A stretch of 13,258 nt of DNA from an uncultured Oscillospiraceae bacterium (GCA_944385645.1 CALWYA010000020.1:1-13258); one strand, 5' to 3'. Shown: positions 6,940 to 13,064, counted from the stretch's first letter. Notes: a model not told the origin generated them from the letters alone. A program made the numbers and translations.

Positions 6940-7595
6940 TCTCCCTCCAGCTCTCCCTTCCCCAGGGGCACGGAAAAAACTATATCGCCGCCGTGGAGGG
7001 GGCGGGGGCCCGCCCAGTGGCCGGCTACTGTCCCGCTCCCGACCCGAACTGCGACGGGCTGATCCTGTGCGGGGGAGAGGATCTGGACTGGACCCTCTTT
7101 GCCCGGGAAAACCAGGGCTCTCAGCCCCCCGACCTGGAGCGGGACCGGGCCGAGCTGGCCCTGTGCCGGGCCTTTCTGGCCGCCGGCAAGCCCATTCTGG
7201 GGATCTGCCGGGGCATACAGCTGCTCAACGTGGCCCTGGGGGGCGACCTGATCCAGGACCTGCCCCCGGACATCCGGCTCTTCCACTCCCGGGAGGGGCA
7301 GGACCTGGTCCACCCCGTCCGCTGTGAGGCGGACTCCTTCCTCCATCGGCTGTACGGCCCCCTGTTCCCCGTGAACAGCTCCCACCATCAGGCGGTGGGC
7401 CGGCTGGGGGAGGGGCTGCGGGCCGTCGCCTGGAGCGAAGGCGGCGTGGCGGAGGCCCTGGAGCTGCCCGGCCGCCCGGTGCTGGGGGTCCAGTTCCACC
7501 CGGAGCGGATGGCCTTCGGCCGCCGCCGGCCGGACACGGTGGACGGCGCCCCCCTGTTCGCCTATTTTCTCTCCCTGTGCCGGGGCGGGCACTGA
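6936..7595 (+). CDS. Gamma-glutamyl-gamma-aminobutyrate hydrolase-family (C26) amidohydrolase
   Basis: This 219-residue class I glutamine-amidotransferase-fold hydrolase is somewhat shorter than the E. coli homologue PuuD. The catalytic triad is visible: nucleophile Cys91 in GICRGIQLLNVALGG, then His188 and Glu190 in LGVQFHPERM. GGEDLDW (46-52), an early loop, and VNSSHHQAV (146-154) are also characteristic of the C26 group, which cleaves gamma-glutamyl amide bonds. The real substrate is unknown: gamma-glutamyl-GABA, other gamma-glutamyl amines and gamma-glutamyl peptides are all possible. The ATG at 6936 has AGGAGGGG (6923-6930) with a 5-base spacer and overlaps the upstream stop by four bases. 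A longer frame extends back to 6633 but lies inside the kinase-like gene and is not used. No signal peptide, so cytoplasmic. Confidence 0.88.
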   Translation: MISLQLSLPQGHGKNYIAAVEGAGARPVAGYCPAPDPNCDGLILCGGEDLDWTLFARENQGSQPPDLERDRAELALCRAFLAAGKPILGICRGIQLLNVALGGDLIQDLPPDIRLFHSREGQDLVHPVRCEADSFLHRLYGPLFPVNSSHHQAVGRLGEGLRAVAWSEGGVAEALELPGRPVLGVQFHPERMAFGRRRPDTVDGAPLFAYFLSLCRGGH

Positions 7596-7634
7596 GCCCC
7601 GGACCCGCTGAATCGACTCTGGAGGTACCCTGAC

Positions 7635-8612
7635 ATGCACATCCCCGCATCCCGACTGCTCTCCCTGCTCCTGATTCCCCCGGTGCTGGGGGGAGTGCTC
7701 ACCTGGAGCGCCCTGTCCGCCTGGGCCGCCGACGGGGCGGCCCAGGTCCCCGCCGCCCTGCTCACCCCCGCCCGGACGGCGGGGGAGGCCCCGGCCATGG
7801 AGGACCTGCCCTTCTACCGGCCGGAGCTGGCCGGCCGCTACGGTGCCTGCCAGGCGGCCCACCCGGACTGGACGGCGGCCCGGTCGGTCCTGTGGGTCAA
7901 CATGGGGCTGGACCACCCCTTCTACACCGGCACTGACACGGTGGAGCAGCCGGACAGCCTCACCGTCCTGGTGAACAAATACCGCCTGCTCCCCGCCGAC
8001 TACGCCCCCCAGGTGGAGAGCGTGGGGGCGAGCTACGGCTCGGGCTCCCTGCGGCCCCAGGCCGCCGCCGCGTTCCGGGCCATGGCCGACGCCGCCCGGG
8101 CCGACGGCATCTCCCTGCGCAGCGTGTCCGCCTATCGCTCCTACGCCCGGCAGGAGAGCACCTACAACCGCTGGCTCTCCCAGGACAGCCAGGCCAGCGT
8201 GGACACCTACTCCGCCCGCCCCGGCGCCTCGGAGCACCAGACCGGCCTGGCCCTGGACATCAACGTGGCCAGCCTGAAGGCCCACTTCGAGGACACCCCC
8301 GCCTACGCCTGGCTGGCGGAGCACTGCGCCGAGTACGGCTTTATCCTGCGCTACCCCCAGGGGAAGGAGCACATCACCGGCTATCAGTTCGAGCCTTGGC
8401 ACTACCGCTATGTGGGCGTCGAGGTGGCCCAGGTGTGCATGGACCGGGGGTTGACCCTGGAGGAGTACTTCGCCCTCCGGCCCGCCCAGGAGGAGGAGCC
8501 GGAGGCCGCCCCGGAGGCGGCGGACCCGGAGCCGGCCCAGACAGAATCCGCCGCTCCGGCGCAGCCCGTCGCCCCGGACCCTCAGCCGGACCCCGACCTG
8601 CCCATGATCTAA
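7635..8612 (+). CDS. Secreted VanY-type D-alanyl-D-alanine carboxypeptidase (peptidase M15B)
   Basis: The protein has 325 residues. An N-terminal signal peptide is visible (hydrophobic core about 8-24, likely cleavage after AWA at 31), so it acts outside the membrane on peptidoglycan stem peptides. It would remove the terminal D-Ala. The M15B core runs from about residue 110 to 265. It contains SAYRSYARQ (165-173), SARPGASEHQTGLALDIN with zinc ligands His201 and Asp208, and FEPWHYRYVG with catalytic Glu253 and ligand His256. The last 40 or so residues (283-325) are a Pro/Glu/Ala-rich low-complexity tail, probably disordered or wall-associated. The start at 7635 has GGAGGT (7621-7626) with an 8-base spacer. 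No vanS/vanR or vanHAX genes are nearby, so a general wall-maturation role is more likely than glycopeptide resistance. It is the last gene of its operon, ending at hairpin 8620-8653. Confidence 0.92.
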   Translation: MHIPASRLLSLLLIPPVLGGVLTWSALSAWAADGAAQVPAALLTPARTAGEAPAMEDLPFYRPELAGRYGACQAAHPDWTAARSVLWVNMGLDHPFYTGTDTVEQPDSLTVLVNKYRLLPADYAPQVESVGASYGSGSLRPQAAAAFRAMADAARADGISLRSVSAYRSYARQESTYNRWLSQDSQASVDTYSARPGASEHQTGLALDINVASLKAHFEDTPAYAWLAEHCAEYGFILRYPQGKEHITGYQFEPWHYRYVGVEVAQVCMDRGLTLEEYFALRPAQEEEPEAAPEAADPEPAQTESAAPAQPVAPDPQPDPDLPMI

Positions 8613-8619
8613 ACCATAA

Positions 8620-8653
8620 AGAGCGCCCCGGGCCTTCCGGCCCGGGGCGCTCT
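8620..8653. terminator. Bidirectional hairpin terminator
   Basis: A perfect 15-bp, very G+C-rich stem (8620-8634 with 8639-8653) with loop TTCC lies between the vanY-type gene (stop 8612) and the convergent deaminase gene (stop 8662). The minus-strand side continues with TTTATGGTTTA, so the U-tract favours the deaminase transcript. Confidence 0.8.
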
Positions 8654-8661
8654 GACTTGGA

Positions 8662-9147
8662 TCAGTCCTGTTTGGGGGGCAGGGAGTCGTCCTCCCGGAT
8701 CCAGTCCTCCACGTGGACCACCGAATAGCCGCTGTCGGTGTTGCGGATGACCACCCGGTCGATGCCCGCGTTGATGATGACCCGGCGGCACATGGAGCAG
8801 GAGGTGGCGTCGTGGAGCAGCTCCCCGTTCTTGGCCTCCCGCCCCGCCAGATAGAGGGTGGCCCCCAGGGTGTCCCGCCGGGCGGCCGAGATGATGGCGT
8901 TCATCTCCGCGTGGACCGACCGGCACAGCTCGTACCGCTCCCCCGAGGGGACGTTCATGGCCTCCCGGGTGCAGTAGCCCAGGTCCATGCAGTTCTTCCG
9001 CCCCCGGGGGGCGCCGTTATAGCCGGTGGAGACGATCTCGTCGTTCTTGACCACGATGGCCCCGTAGCGCCGGCGCAGGCAGGTGGACCGCTCTAGCACG
9101 GTCTCGGCAATGTCCAGATAGTAGTTCTCCTTATCAATGCGCTTCAT
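8662..9147 (-). CDS. comEB: Deoxycytidylate (dCMP) deaminase
   Basis: This 161-residue cytoplasmic zinc enzyme converts dCMP to dUMP, feeding thymidylate synthesis. The cytidine/deoxycytidylate deaminase signature is complete: His79-Ala-Glu81 in SVHAEMNAI (zinc ligand and proton shuttle) and Cys117-x2-Cys120 in ATSCSMCRRVIINAGI. The usual Pro before the first Cys is Ser116 here. STCLRRRYGAIVVKN and STGYNGAPRG (about 40-49) are typical of the dCMP-specific group. The start at 9147 is supported by GGGGAGGAA with a 6-base spacer, and the gene stands alone behind its own promoter. The comEB name follows the Bacillus homologue and implies nothing about competence; a ComE-like locus is not present here. 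Confidence 0.93.
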   Translation of the reverse strand: MKRIDKENYYLDIAETVLERSTCLRRRYGAIVVKNDEIVSTGYNGAPRGRKNCMDLGYCTREAMNVPSGERYELCRSVHAEMNAIISAARRDTLGATLYLAGREAKNGELLHDATSCSMCRRVIINAGIDRVVIRNTDSGYSVVHVEDWIREDDSLPPKQD

Positions 9148-9180
9148 GGGCGGTTCCTCCCCTGTTTTCTTCTATGGGAC

Positions 9181-9209
9181 AGTATAGCCCATTTCCCCAA
9201 ATCCTGCAA
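9181..9209 (-). promoter_or_regulatory. Sigma-A promoter of the dCMP deaminase gene
   Basis: On the minus strand, TTGCAG (9209..9204), a 17-base spacer and TATACT (9186..9181). The predicted start near 9174 leaves a leader of about 27 bases. Confidence 0.75.
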
Positions 9210-9263
9210 GTATTTTGCGTTTCCCTCCATTTCCGGCGAAAAACAGCCGGATTCAAAGCGGAA

Positions 9264-9280
9264 TTTACACTTTGTTTACG
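9264..9280 (+). promoter_or_regulatory. TTTACA-N5-TTTACG direct repeat upstream of a promoter
   Basis: Two TTTAC copies (9264-9268 and 9275-9279) are spaced 11 bases start to start, ending about 10 bases before the -35 of the next promoter. The 11-base period and TTxACA-like half-sites resemble tandem boxes bound by OmpR/PhoB-family response regulators such as Bacillus PhoP. No such regulator gene is in the window. Confidence 0.35.
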
Positions 9281-9289
9281 AATGACTCC

Positions 9290-9318
9290 TTGACGATTCC
9301 CCTCGGACGCGCTATCAT
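9290..9318 (+). promoter_or_regulatory. Sigma-A promoter of the zinc-ribbon membrane protein
   Basis: TTGACG (9290-9295), a 17-base spacer and TATCAT (9313-9318). The predicted start is near 9325, giving a 59-base leader that includes the hairpin 9334-9356. Confidence 0.8.
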
Positions 9319-9333
9319 TACTCTAAACTCTTC

Positions 9334-9356
9334 CGGCAGGCGTACAGCGCCTGCCG
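9334..9356 (+). repeat. Leader hairpin upstream of the zinc-ribbon gene
   Basis: A perfect 9-bp stem (9334-9342 with 9348-9356) with loop TACAG begins about 10 bases into the predicted transcript and ends 13 bases before the ribosome binding site AAGGAGG (9370-9376). There is no following T-run, so a stability or regulatory hairpin is more likely than a terminator. Confidence 0.5.
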
Positions 9357-9383
9357 TCCCTGTCCGCTCAAGGAGGCACGCCC

Positions 9384-9779
9384 ATGATCCGCAACGCGCT
9401 CCAGCGCTTTATGTACGGCCGCTATGGCAACGACCAGCTGAATGTCTTCCTGATCGTCCTGTATCTGCTGCTCTACTTCCTGTCGGTGGTGACGGAGTTC
9501 CTGCTCCTGTACTGGCTCTCCCTGATCCTGATTTTCGTGCCCCTCTTCCGCATCCTCTCCCGGAATATCCCCGCCCGCCGCCGGGAAAACGCCAAATTCC
9601 TTCAGGCCGCCGGCCCGGCCATCCAGTGGTTCCGCCTGCGGCGCACCATCCACCGGGACAAGGACCACCGCTATTTCAAGTGCCCCAACTGCGGGCAGCA
9701 GCTGCGGGTCCCCCGGGGCAAGGGCCGCATCACCGTCACCTGCCGCAACTGCGGCGCCACCTTCCAGGAAAACAGCTGA
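9384..9779 (+). CDS. Small membrane protein with C-terminal zinc ribbon, function unknown
   Basis: The protein has 131 residues. The N-terminus MIRNALQRFMYGRYGNDQLN is followed by two closely spaced hydrophobic helices (about 21-37 and 39-56). A basic linker RNIPARRREN comes next, then a cytoplasmic segment. The C-terminus holds two paired-cysteine knuckles, Cys100-x2-Cys103 (KCPNCG) and Cys120-x2-Cys123 (TCRNCG), 16 residues apart: a classic zinc ribbon. A zinc ribbon on a short membrane anchor suggests a scaffold or adaptor at the membrane, but no biochemical role can be read from the sequence. The start at 9384 has AAGGAGG with a 7-base spacer. It is monocistronic, with its own promoter, leader hairpin and terminator 9785-9816. 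Confidence 0.85.
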   Translation: MIRNALQRFMYGRYGNDQLNVFLIVLYLLLYFLSVVTEFLLLYWLSLILIFVPLFRILSRNIPARRRENAKFLQAAGPAIQWFRLRRTIHRDKDHRYFKCPNCGQQLRVPRGKGRITVTCRNCGATFQENS

Positions 9780-9784
9780 AGTTC

Positions 9785-9816
9785 CCCCGCCGTCCCTGTG
9801 GCCGGCGGGGCTTTTT
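9785..9816 (+). terminator. Intrinsic terminator of the zinc-ribbon gene
   Basis: An 8-bp stem CCCCGCCG/CGGCGGGG (9785-9792 with 9803-9810) and 10-base loop is followed by CTTTTT, starting 6 bases after the stop codon. It has the full form of a rho-independent terminator. Confidence 0.88.
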
Positions 9817-9828
9817 GTGCCCGGACAC

Positions 9829-9857
9829 TTTCCTTTTGTCCCGGGCTATGATATAAT
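9829..9857 (+). promoter_or_regulatory. Extended -10 promoter of the FAD dehydrogenase gene
   Basis: TGATATAAT (9849-9857) is an extended -10 with a perfect TATAAT. The -35 at the 17-base spacing is poor (TTTCCT, 9829-9834), as is common when TGn is present. The predicted start is near 9864. Confidence 0.75.
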
Positions 9858-9921
9858 CTTTGTGTCTGACATGCCGCCGGCGGCTGTCCAATGAAAGAAA
9901 ACATGAAGGAGCGCACGAATC

Positions 9922-11316
9922 ATGAGTTCCTCCCACTATGACGTCATCATCCTGGGCTGCGGCGAGGCGGGCATCTTCGCCGCCTATGAGCTGGCCCACC
10001 TCCGCCCCGACCTGAAGCTCCTGGCCGTGGACCAGGGGGCGGACATCTACCACCGCAGCTGCCCCATCGTGGCGGGCAAGGTGCGGGAGTGCATCCACTG
10101 CCCCGTGTGCCACACCATGTGCGGCTTCGGCGGGGCCGGGGCCTTCTCCGACGGCAAGTTCAACTTCACCACCCAGTTCGGCGGCTGGCTCACCGACTTT
10201 ATGGATCCCGCCCACGTGATGGAGCTGATCGACTACGTGGACTCCATCAATGTGGCCCACGGGGCCACCACCCAGTGCTTCTCCACCGCCACCCCCGAGG
10301 CCAAGGCCCTGGAGCGCCGGGCCCTGGCCTACGACCTGCACCTGCTCCAGGCCCGGTGCAAGCACCTGGGCACCGAGAACAACCTGCGCATCCTCACCAA
10401 CATCTACGAGGGGCTGCGGGACAAGCTGGAGTTCCGCTTCCACACTGAGGTGACCTCCATCGCCCGGGACGGGGCGGGCTACCGCCTGGTCCTGGCCCAG
10501 GGAGACGAGGTGTCCTGCACCTACCTCATCGCCGCCCCCGGCCGCTCCGGGGCCGAGTGGTTCGCCAACCAGTGCAAGGAGCTGGGGCTGGAGCTGCTGA
10601 ACAACCAGGTGGACCTGGGGGTGCGGGTGGAGCTGCCCGCCGCCGTCTTCGAGCACATCACCGACGTGGTGTACGAGTCCAAGCTGGTCTACCGCACCAA
10701 GCAGTACGGGGACCAGGTGCGCACCTTCTGCATGAACCCCTACGGCCACGTGGTGGCCGAGAACGTGGAGGGGGTCAACACGGTCAACGGCCACTCCTAC
10801 GCCGACCCCAAGCTGCGCAGCGAGAACACCAACTTCGCCCTGCTGGTGTCCAACCGGTTCACCAAGCCCTTCAACGAGCCCTACCGCTACGGCAAGCATG
10901 TGGCCTCCCTGAGCAATATGCTGGCGGGCGGGGTGCTGGTCCAGCGGTTCGGGGATCTGGTGGGGGGCCGCCGCTCCAACGAGCACCGGATGAGCAAGTC
11001 CTTCGTCCGGCCCACCCTCACCGCCGCCGTCCCCGGGGATCTGTCCCTGACCCTGCCCAAGCGGCACCTGGACAACATCATCGAGATGATCTACCAGCTG
11101 GACAAGCTGGCCCCGGGCACCGCCAACTACGACACCCTGCTCTACGGGGCGGAGGTGAAGTTCTACTCCGCCCGGCTCCAGCTCACCGCCGAGCTGGAGA
11201 CCGCTCTGCCCGGCTTCTTTGCCGCCGGCGACGGGGCCGGCGTCACCCGCGGTCTCGCGCAGGCCGGCGCCTCCGGCGTCCAGGCCGCCCGGGCCATTGT
11301 GAAGCGCCTGTCCTGA
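9922..11316 (+). CDS. FAD-dependent dehydrogenase, COG2509 type
   Basis: This 464-residue flavoprotein is of the uncharacterised FAD-dependent dehydrogenase group. An N-terminal Rossmann motif DVIILGCGEAGIFAAYEL (7-24) binds the ADP part of FAD. The family hallmark follows at residues 57-80, with GGAGAFSDGKFN. The hallmark begins with Cys57, Cys60, Cys63 and Cys67 in CxxCxxCxxxC spacing, which looks like a ferredoxin-type iron-sulfur ligand set. YLIAAPGRSGAEW, around residue 200-210, is the mid-protein dinucleotide-fold strand. FFAAGDGAGVTRGLAQAGASG near the C-terminus is the second FAD-contact motif. No signal peptide, so cytoplasmic. The substrate is unknown. The start at 9922 has AAGGAG (9906-9911) with a 10-base spacer. 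It is transcribed alone and followed by hairpin 11338-11364. Confidence 0.88.
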   Translation: MSSSHYDVIILGCGEAGIFAAYELAHLRPDLKLLAVDQGADIYHRSCPIVAGKVRECIHCPVCHTMCGFGGAGAFSDGKFNFTTQFGGWLTDFMDPAHVMELIDYVDSINVAHGATTQCFSTATPEAKALERRALAYDLHLLQARCKHLGTENNLRILTNIYEGLRDKLEFRFHTEVTSIARDGAGYRLVLAQGDEVSCTYLIAAPGRSGAEWFANQCKELGLELLNNQVDLGVRVELPAAVFEHITDVVYESKLVYRTKQYGDQVRTFCMNPYGHVVAENVEGVNTVNGHSYADPKLRSENTNFALLVSNRFTKPFNEPYRYGKHVASLSNMLAGGVLVQRFGDLVGGRRSNEHRMSKSFVRPTLTAAVPGDLSLTLPKRHLDNIIEMIYQLDKLAPGTANYDTLLYGAEVKFYSARLQLTAELETALPGFFAAGDGAGVTRGLAQAGASGVQAARAIVKRLS

Positions 11317-11337
11317 CGCCGCCCATGCAGAAACTCC

Positions 11338-11364
11338 CGCCGCCGCGCCCCGGGCGCGGCGGCG
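11338..11364 (+). terminator. Probable terminator of the FAD dehydrogenase gene
   Basis: A 13-base perfect inverted repeat (11338-11350 and 11352-11364), all G+C, starts 22 bases after the stop at 11316. The tail is TTCCTG rather than a clean T-run, so termination efficiency is uncertain. Confidence 0.55.
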
Positions 11365-11366
11365 TT

Positions 11367-11409
11367 CCTGCAAAACGGGGGGGAGGGGACCTCCCGTCCG
11401 GTTTGCAGG
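11367..11409. repeat. Long imperfect inverted repeat
   Basis: Two 20-base arms (11367-11386 and 11390-11409) match at 17 of 20 positions around the 3-base loop GGA; one of the mismatches would be a G-U pair in RNA. The outer arms read CCTGCAAA/TTTGCAGG and the inner GGGAGG/CCTCCC. It directly abuts the G+C hairpin ending at 11364. Confidence 0.65.
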
Positions 11410-11507
11410 TCATGGTTTTCCCCCATTCCTTTGACACCCGTTTTGCTTCGATTTGCTTCCCGCCTCCCGGCGCGGACAAATCGCCCCTGTCCCGCTGACC
11501 GCACAGG

Positions 11508-11537
11508 TTCTCCACATTCTCCACAGGGTTTTCCACA
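11508..11537 (+). promoter_or_regulatory. Cluster of DnaA-box-like 9-mers
   Basis: TTCTCCACA (11508-11516), TTCTCCACA (11517-11525) and TTTTCCACA (11529-11537) lie in the same orientation with 0 and 3 bases between them. The third fits the DnaA-box consensus TTWTNCACA fully and the first two differ at one base. TTTTACACA (11607-11615) is a fourth match downstream. Confidence 0.5.
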
Positions 11538-11671
11538 TTTCGTTTTGAACACTTTCCGTCCCGATTTCTCCCGCCGTCCGTTACCATAATTCTTGTCAAG
11601 CTTCCATTTTACACAAAGTTTACCGGACTTTACTTTTGCAGGAAGCCCTGCTTTTTCTGTCGAATTTTGCG

Positions 11672-11679
11672 AAAGGAGG
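11672..11679 (+). promoter_or_regulatory. Ribosome binding site deciding the mnmE start
   Basis: AAAGGAGG lies 5 bases before ATG 11685. An upstream in-frame TTG at 11667 would place this site inside the coding region, so 11685 is preferred. Confidence 0.85.
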
Positions 11680-11684
11680 CCGCC

Positions 11685-13064
11685 ATGGCTTTGCTCTCCG
11701 ACACCATCGCCGCCATCTCCACCCCGCCCGGCCCCGGGGCCATCGGCATCCTGCGCCTGTCCGGCCCCCGGGCGGCGGAGATCGCCGAGGCCTGTTTCCG
11801 CCCCCTGGGGGGCGGCTCCCTCACCGACCGCGCTCCCCGGACCCTGGTGTACGGGGACCTGCTGGACCGGGAGGGGGCGGTCATCGACCAGGTGCTGGCC
11901 ACCTACACCCGGGGACCGACCAGCTACACCGGGGAGGACACGGCGGAGCTGCAGTGCCACGGCGCCCCCATGGTGCTGGCTCTGGGACTGGAGGCCCTGT
12001 TCGCCCGGGGGGCCCGCCAGGCCCGGGCGGGGGAGTTCACCCGCCGGGCCTTCCTCAACGGCCGGATGGACCTGACCCAGGCGGAGGCGGTGGCCGACCT
12101 GCTGGAGGCCGGCAGCCGGGAGGAGGCCCGCAACGCGGCGGGCCAGCTGTCCGGCGCCCTGTCCCGGCGGATCGGGACCGTCTACTCCGCCCTGGTGGAC
12201 GTGATGGCCCACTTCCACGCCGTGCTGGACTATCCCGACGAGGACATCGACCCCTTCACCCAGGAGGGCCTGTCCGCCGCCCTGGCGGCGCAGGAGGAGG
12301 CCCTGGAGCGGCTGATCGCCACCTACCGCCGGGGCCGGCAGCTGAAGCGAGGGGTGCGGTGCGCCCTGGTGGGCCGGCCCAACGCGGGCAAGTCCTCTCT
12401 GCTCAACGCCCTGGCCGGCTATGACCGGGCCATTGTCACCGACATCCCCGGCACCACCCGGGACACGGTGGAGGAGACGGTGGAGCTGGGCGGGATCCCC
12501 CTGCGGCTCATCGACACCGCCGGCCTCCGGGAGAGCGACGACCCGGTGGAGCGGCTGGGGGTGGCGCGCAGCCGGGCGGCCATGGAGGAGGCGGAGCTCA
12601 TCCTGGTGCTGTGGGACAGCTCCCGCCCGGTGACGGAGGAGGACGGCCAGCTGCTGGAGCGGGCCATGGCCCTGGCTCCCACCATCCTGGTCTGGACCAA
12701 GGAGGACCTGTCCTCCGCCCCCGTCCCCTTTCTCCGCCTGGCCTCCCCGCCGCCGGCGGTGGAGGTGAGCGCCAAGACGGGGGCCGGCCTGGACGGCCTG
12801 TCCCGGGCGGTGGCCGAGCTCTTCCCCCGGGAGACCGGCGCCGCCTATGGCCAGCTGCTCACCAACGAGCGGCAGGTCCAGGCCGCCAGCCGGGCCCTGG
12901 AGGCGGTGGGGCGGGCCCGGGCCGCCCTGGAGGCGGGGATGACCCCCGACGCCCTGCTCACCGACGTGGAGGAGGCTCTGGAGGCCCTGGGGGAGCTCAC
13001 CGGACAGAGCGTGCGGGAGGACGTCACCGATCGGATCTTTTCCAAATTCTGCGTGGGAAAATAA
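11685..13064 (+). CDS. mnmE: tRNA uridine-5-carboxymethylaminomethyl(34) synthesis GTPase MnmE
   Basis: MnmE works with MnmG to modify the wobble uridine (U34) of certain tRNAs in the cytoplasm. It is a GTPase that uses a methylene-tetrahydrofolate-type carbon. The 459-residue length is standard. The N-terminal folate-binding domain starts MALLSDTIAAIST and includes GAIGILRLSGP. GEFTRRAFLNGRMDLTQAEAV (116-136) is the classic hallmark. The GTPase domain lies at about 222-380, with G1 GRPNAGKS (230-237), G2 around IPGTTRDT, G3 DTAG (277-280), a G4 that reads TKED (338-341) in place of the usual NKxD, and G5 SAK (362-364). The C-terminus ends FCVGK, with the conserved Cys456 of the C-x-G-K motif. 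The start at 11685 is set by AAAGGAGG. Unusually, no mnmG start follows within the remaining 194 bases, and jag/yidC do not precede it. Confidence 0.97.
   Translation: MALLSDTIAAISTPPGPGAIGILRLSGPRAAEIAEACFRPLGGGSLTDRAPRTLVYGDLLDREGAVIDQVLATYTRGPTSYTGEDTAELQCHGAPMVLALGLEALFARGARQARAGEFTRRAFLNGRMDLTQAEAVADLLEAGSREEARNAAGQLSGALSRRIGTVYSALVDVMAHFHAVLDYPDEDIDPFTQEGLSAALAAQEEALERLIATYRRGRQLKRGVRCALVGRPNAGKSSLLNALAGYDRAIVTDIPGTTRDTVEETVELGGIPLRLIDTAGLRESDDPVERLGVARSRAAMEEAELILVLWDSSRPVTEEDGQLLERAMALAPTILVWTKEDLSSAPVPFLRLASPPPAVEVSAKTGAGLDGLSRAVAELFPRETGAAYGQLLTNERQVQAASRALEAVGRARAALEAGMTPDALLTDVEEALEALGELTGQSVREDVTDRIFSKFCVGK

Larger units (their letters stand above)
11317..11684. other. Structured intergenic region upstream of mnmE
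   Basis: This 368-base stretch has no supported gene. In order it holds the hairpin 11338-11364, a 20-base imperfect inverted repeat (11367-11409), an isolated TTGACA (11431-11436) with no matching -10, two TTTGCTTC copies 10 bases apart (11442-11449, 11452-11459), three same-orientation DnaA-box-like 9-mers (11508-11537) and a fourth at 11607-11615, and three TTTAC copies about 11 bases apart (11608, 11619, 11629). A promoter for mnmE must lie here. The best candidate is TTTACA (11608-11613), 17 bases, TACTTT (11631-11636), but the -10 is weak. Confidence 0.6.

Noticed and set aside
6801..8402. Minus-strand frame of about 533 codons over the C26 and VanY-type genes
   Set aside because: Biased Gly/Pro/Val/Gln composition and no recognisable motif. 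It opposes two well-supported genes and begins and ends inside them.
7635..8612. Glycopeptide-resistance role for the VanY-type gene
   Set aside because: There are no vanS/vanR regulators, no vanH/vanA-type ligase and no vanX nearby. VanY-type peptidases are common wall enzymes.
11431..11459. Perfect TTGACA that might be a promoter upstream of mnmE
   Set aside because: At 16-18 bases downstream only TTGCTT, TGCTTC and GCTTCC are found, none resembling a -10, so it is not called.
11243..11599. Minus-strand frame of 118 codons with a repeated Val-Glu-Asn pattern
   Set aside because: The repeat is only the translation of the DnaA-box-like 9-mers. There is no ribosome binding site, and the frame runs into the FAD dehydrogenase gene.
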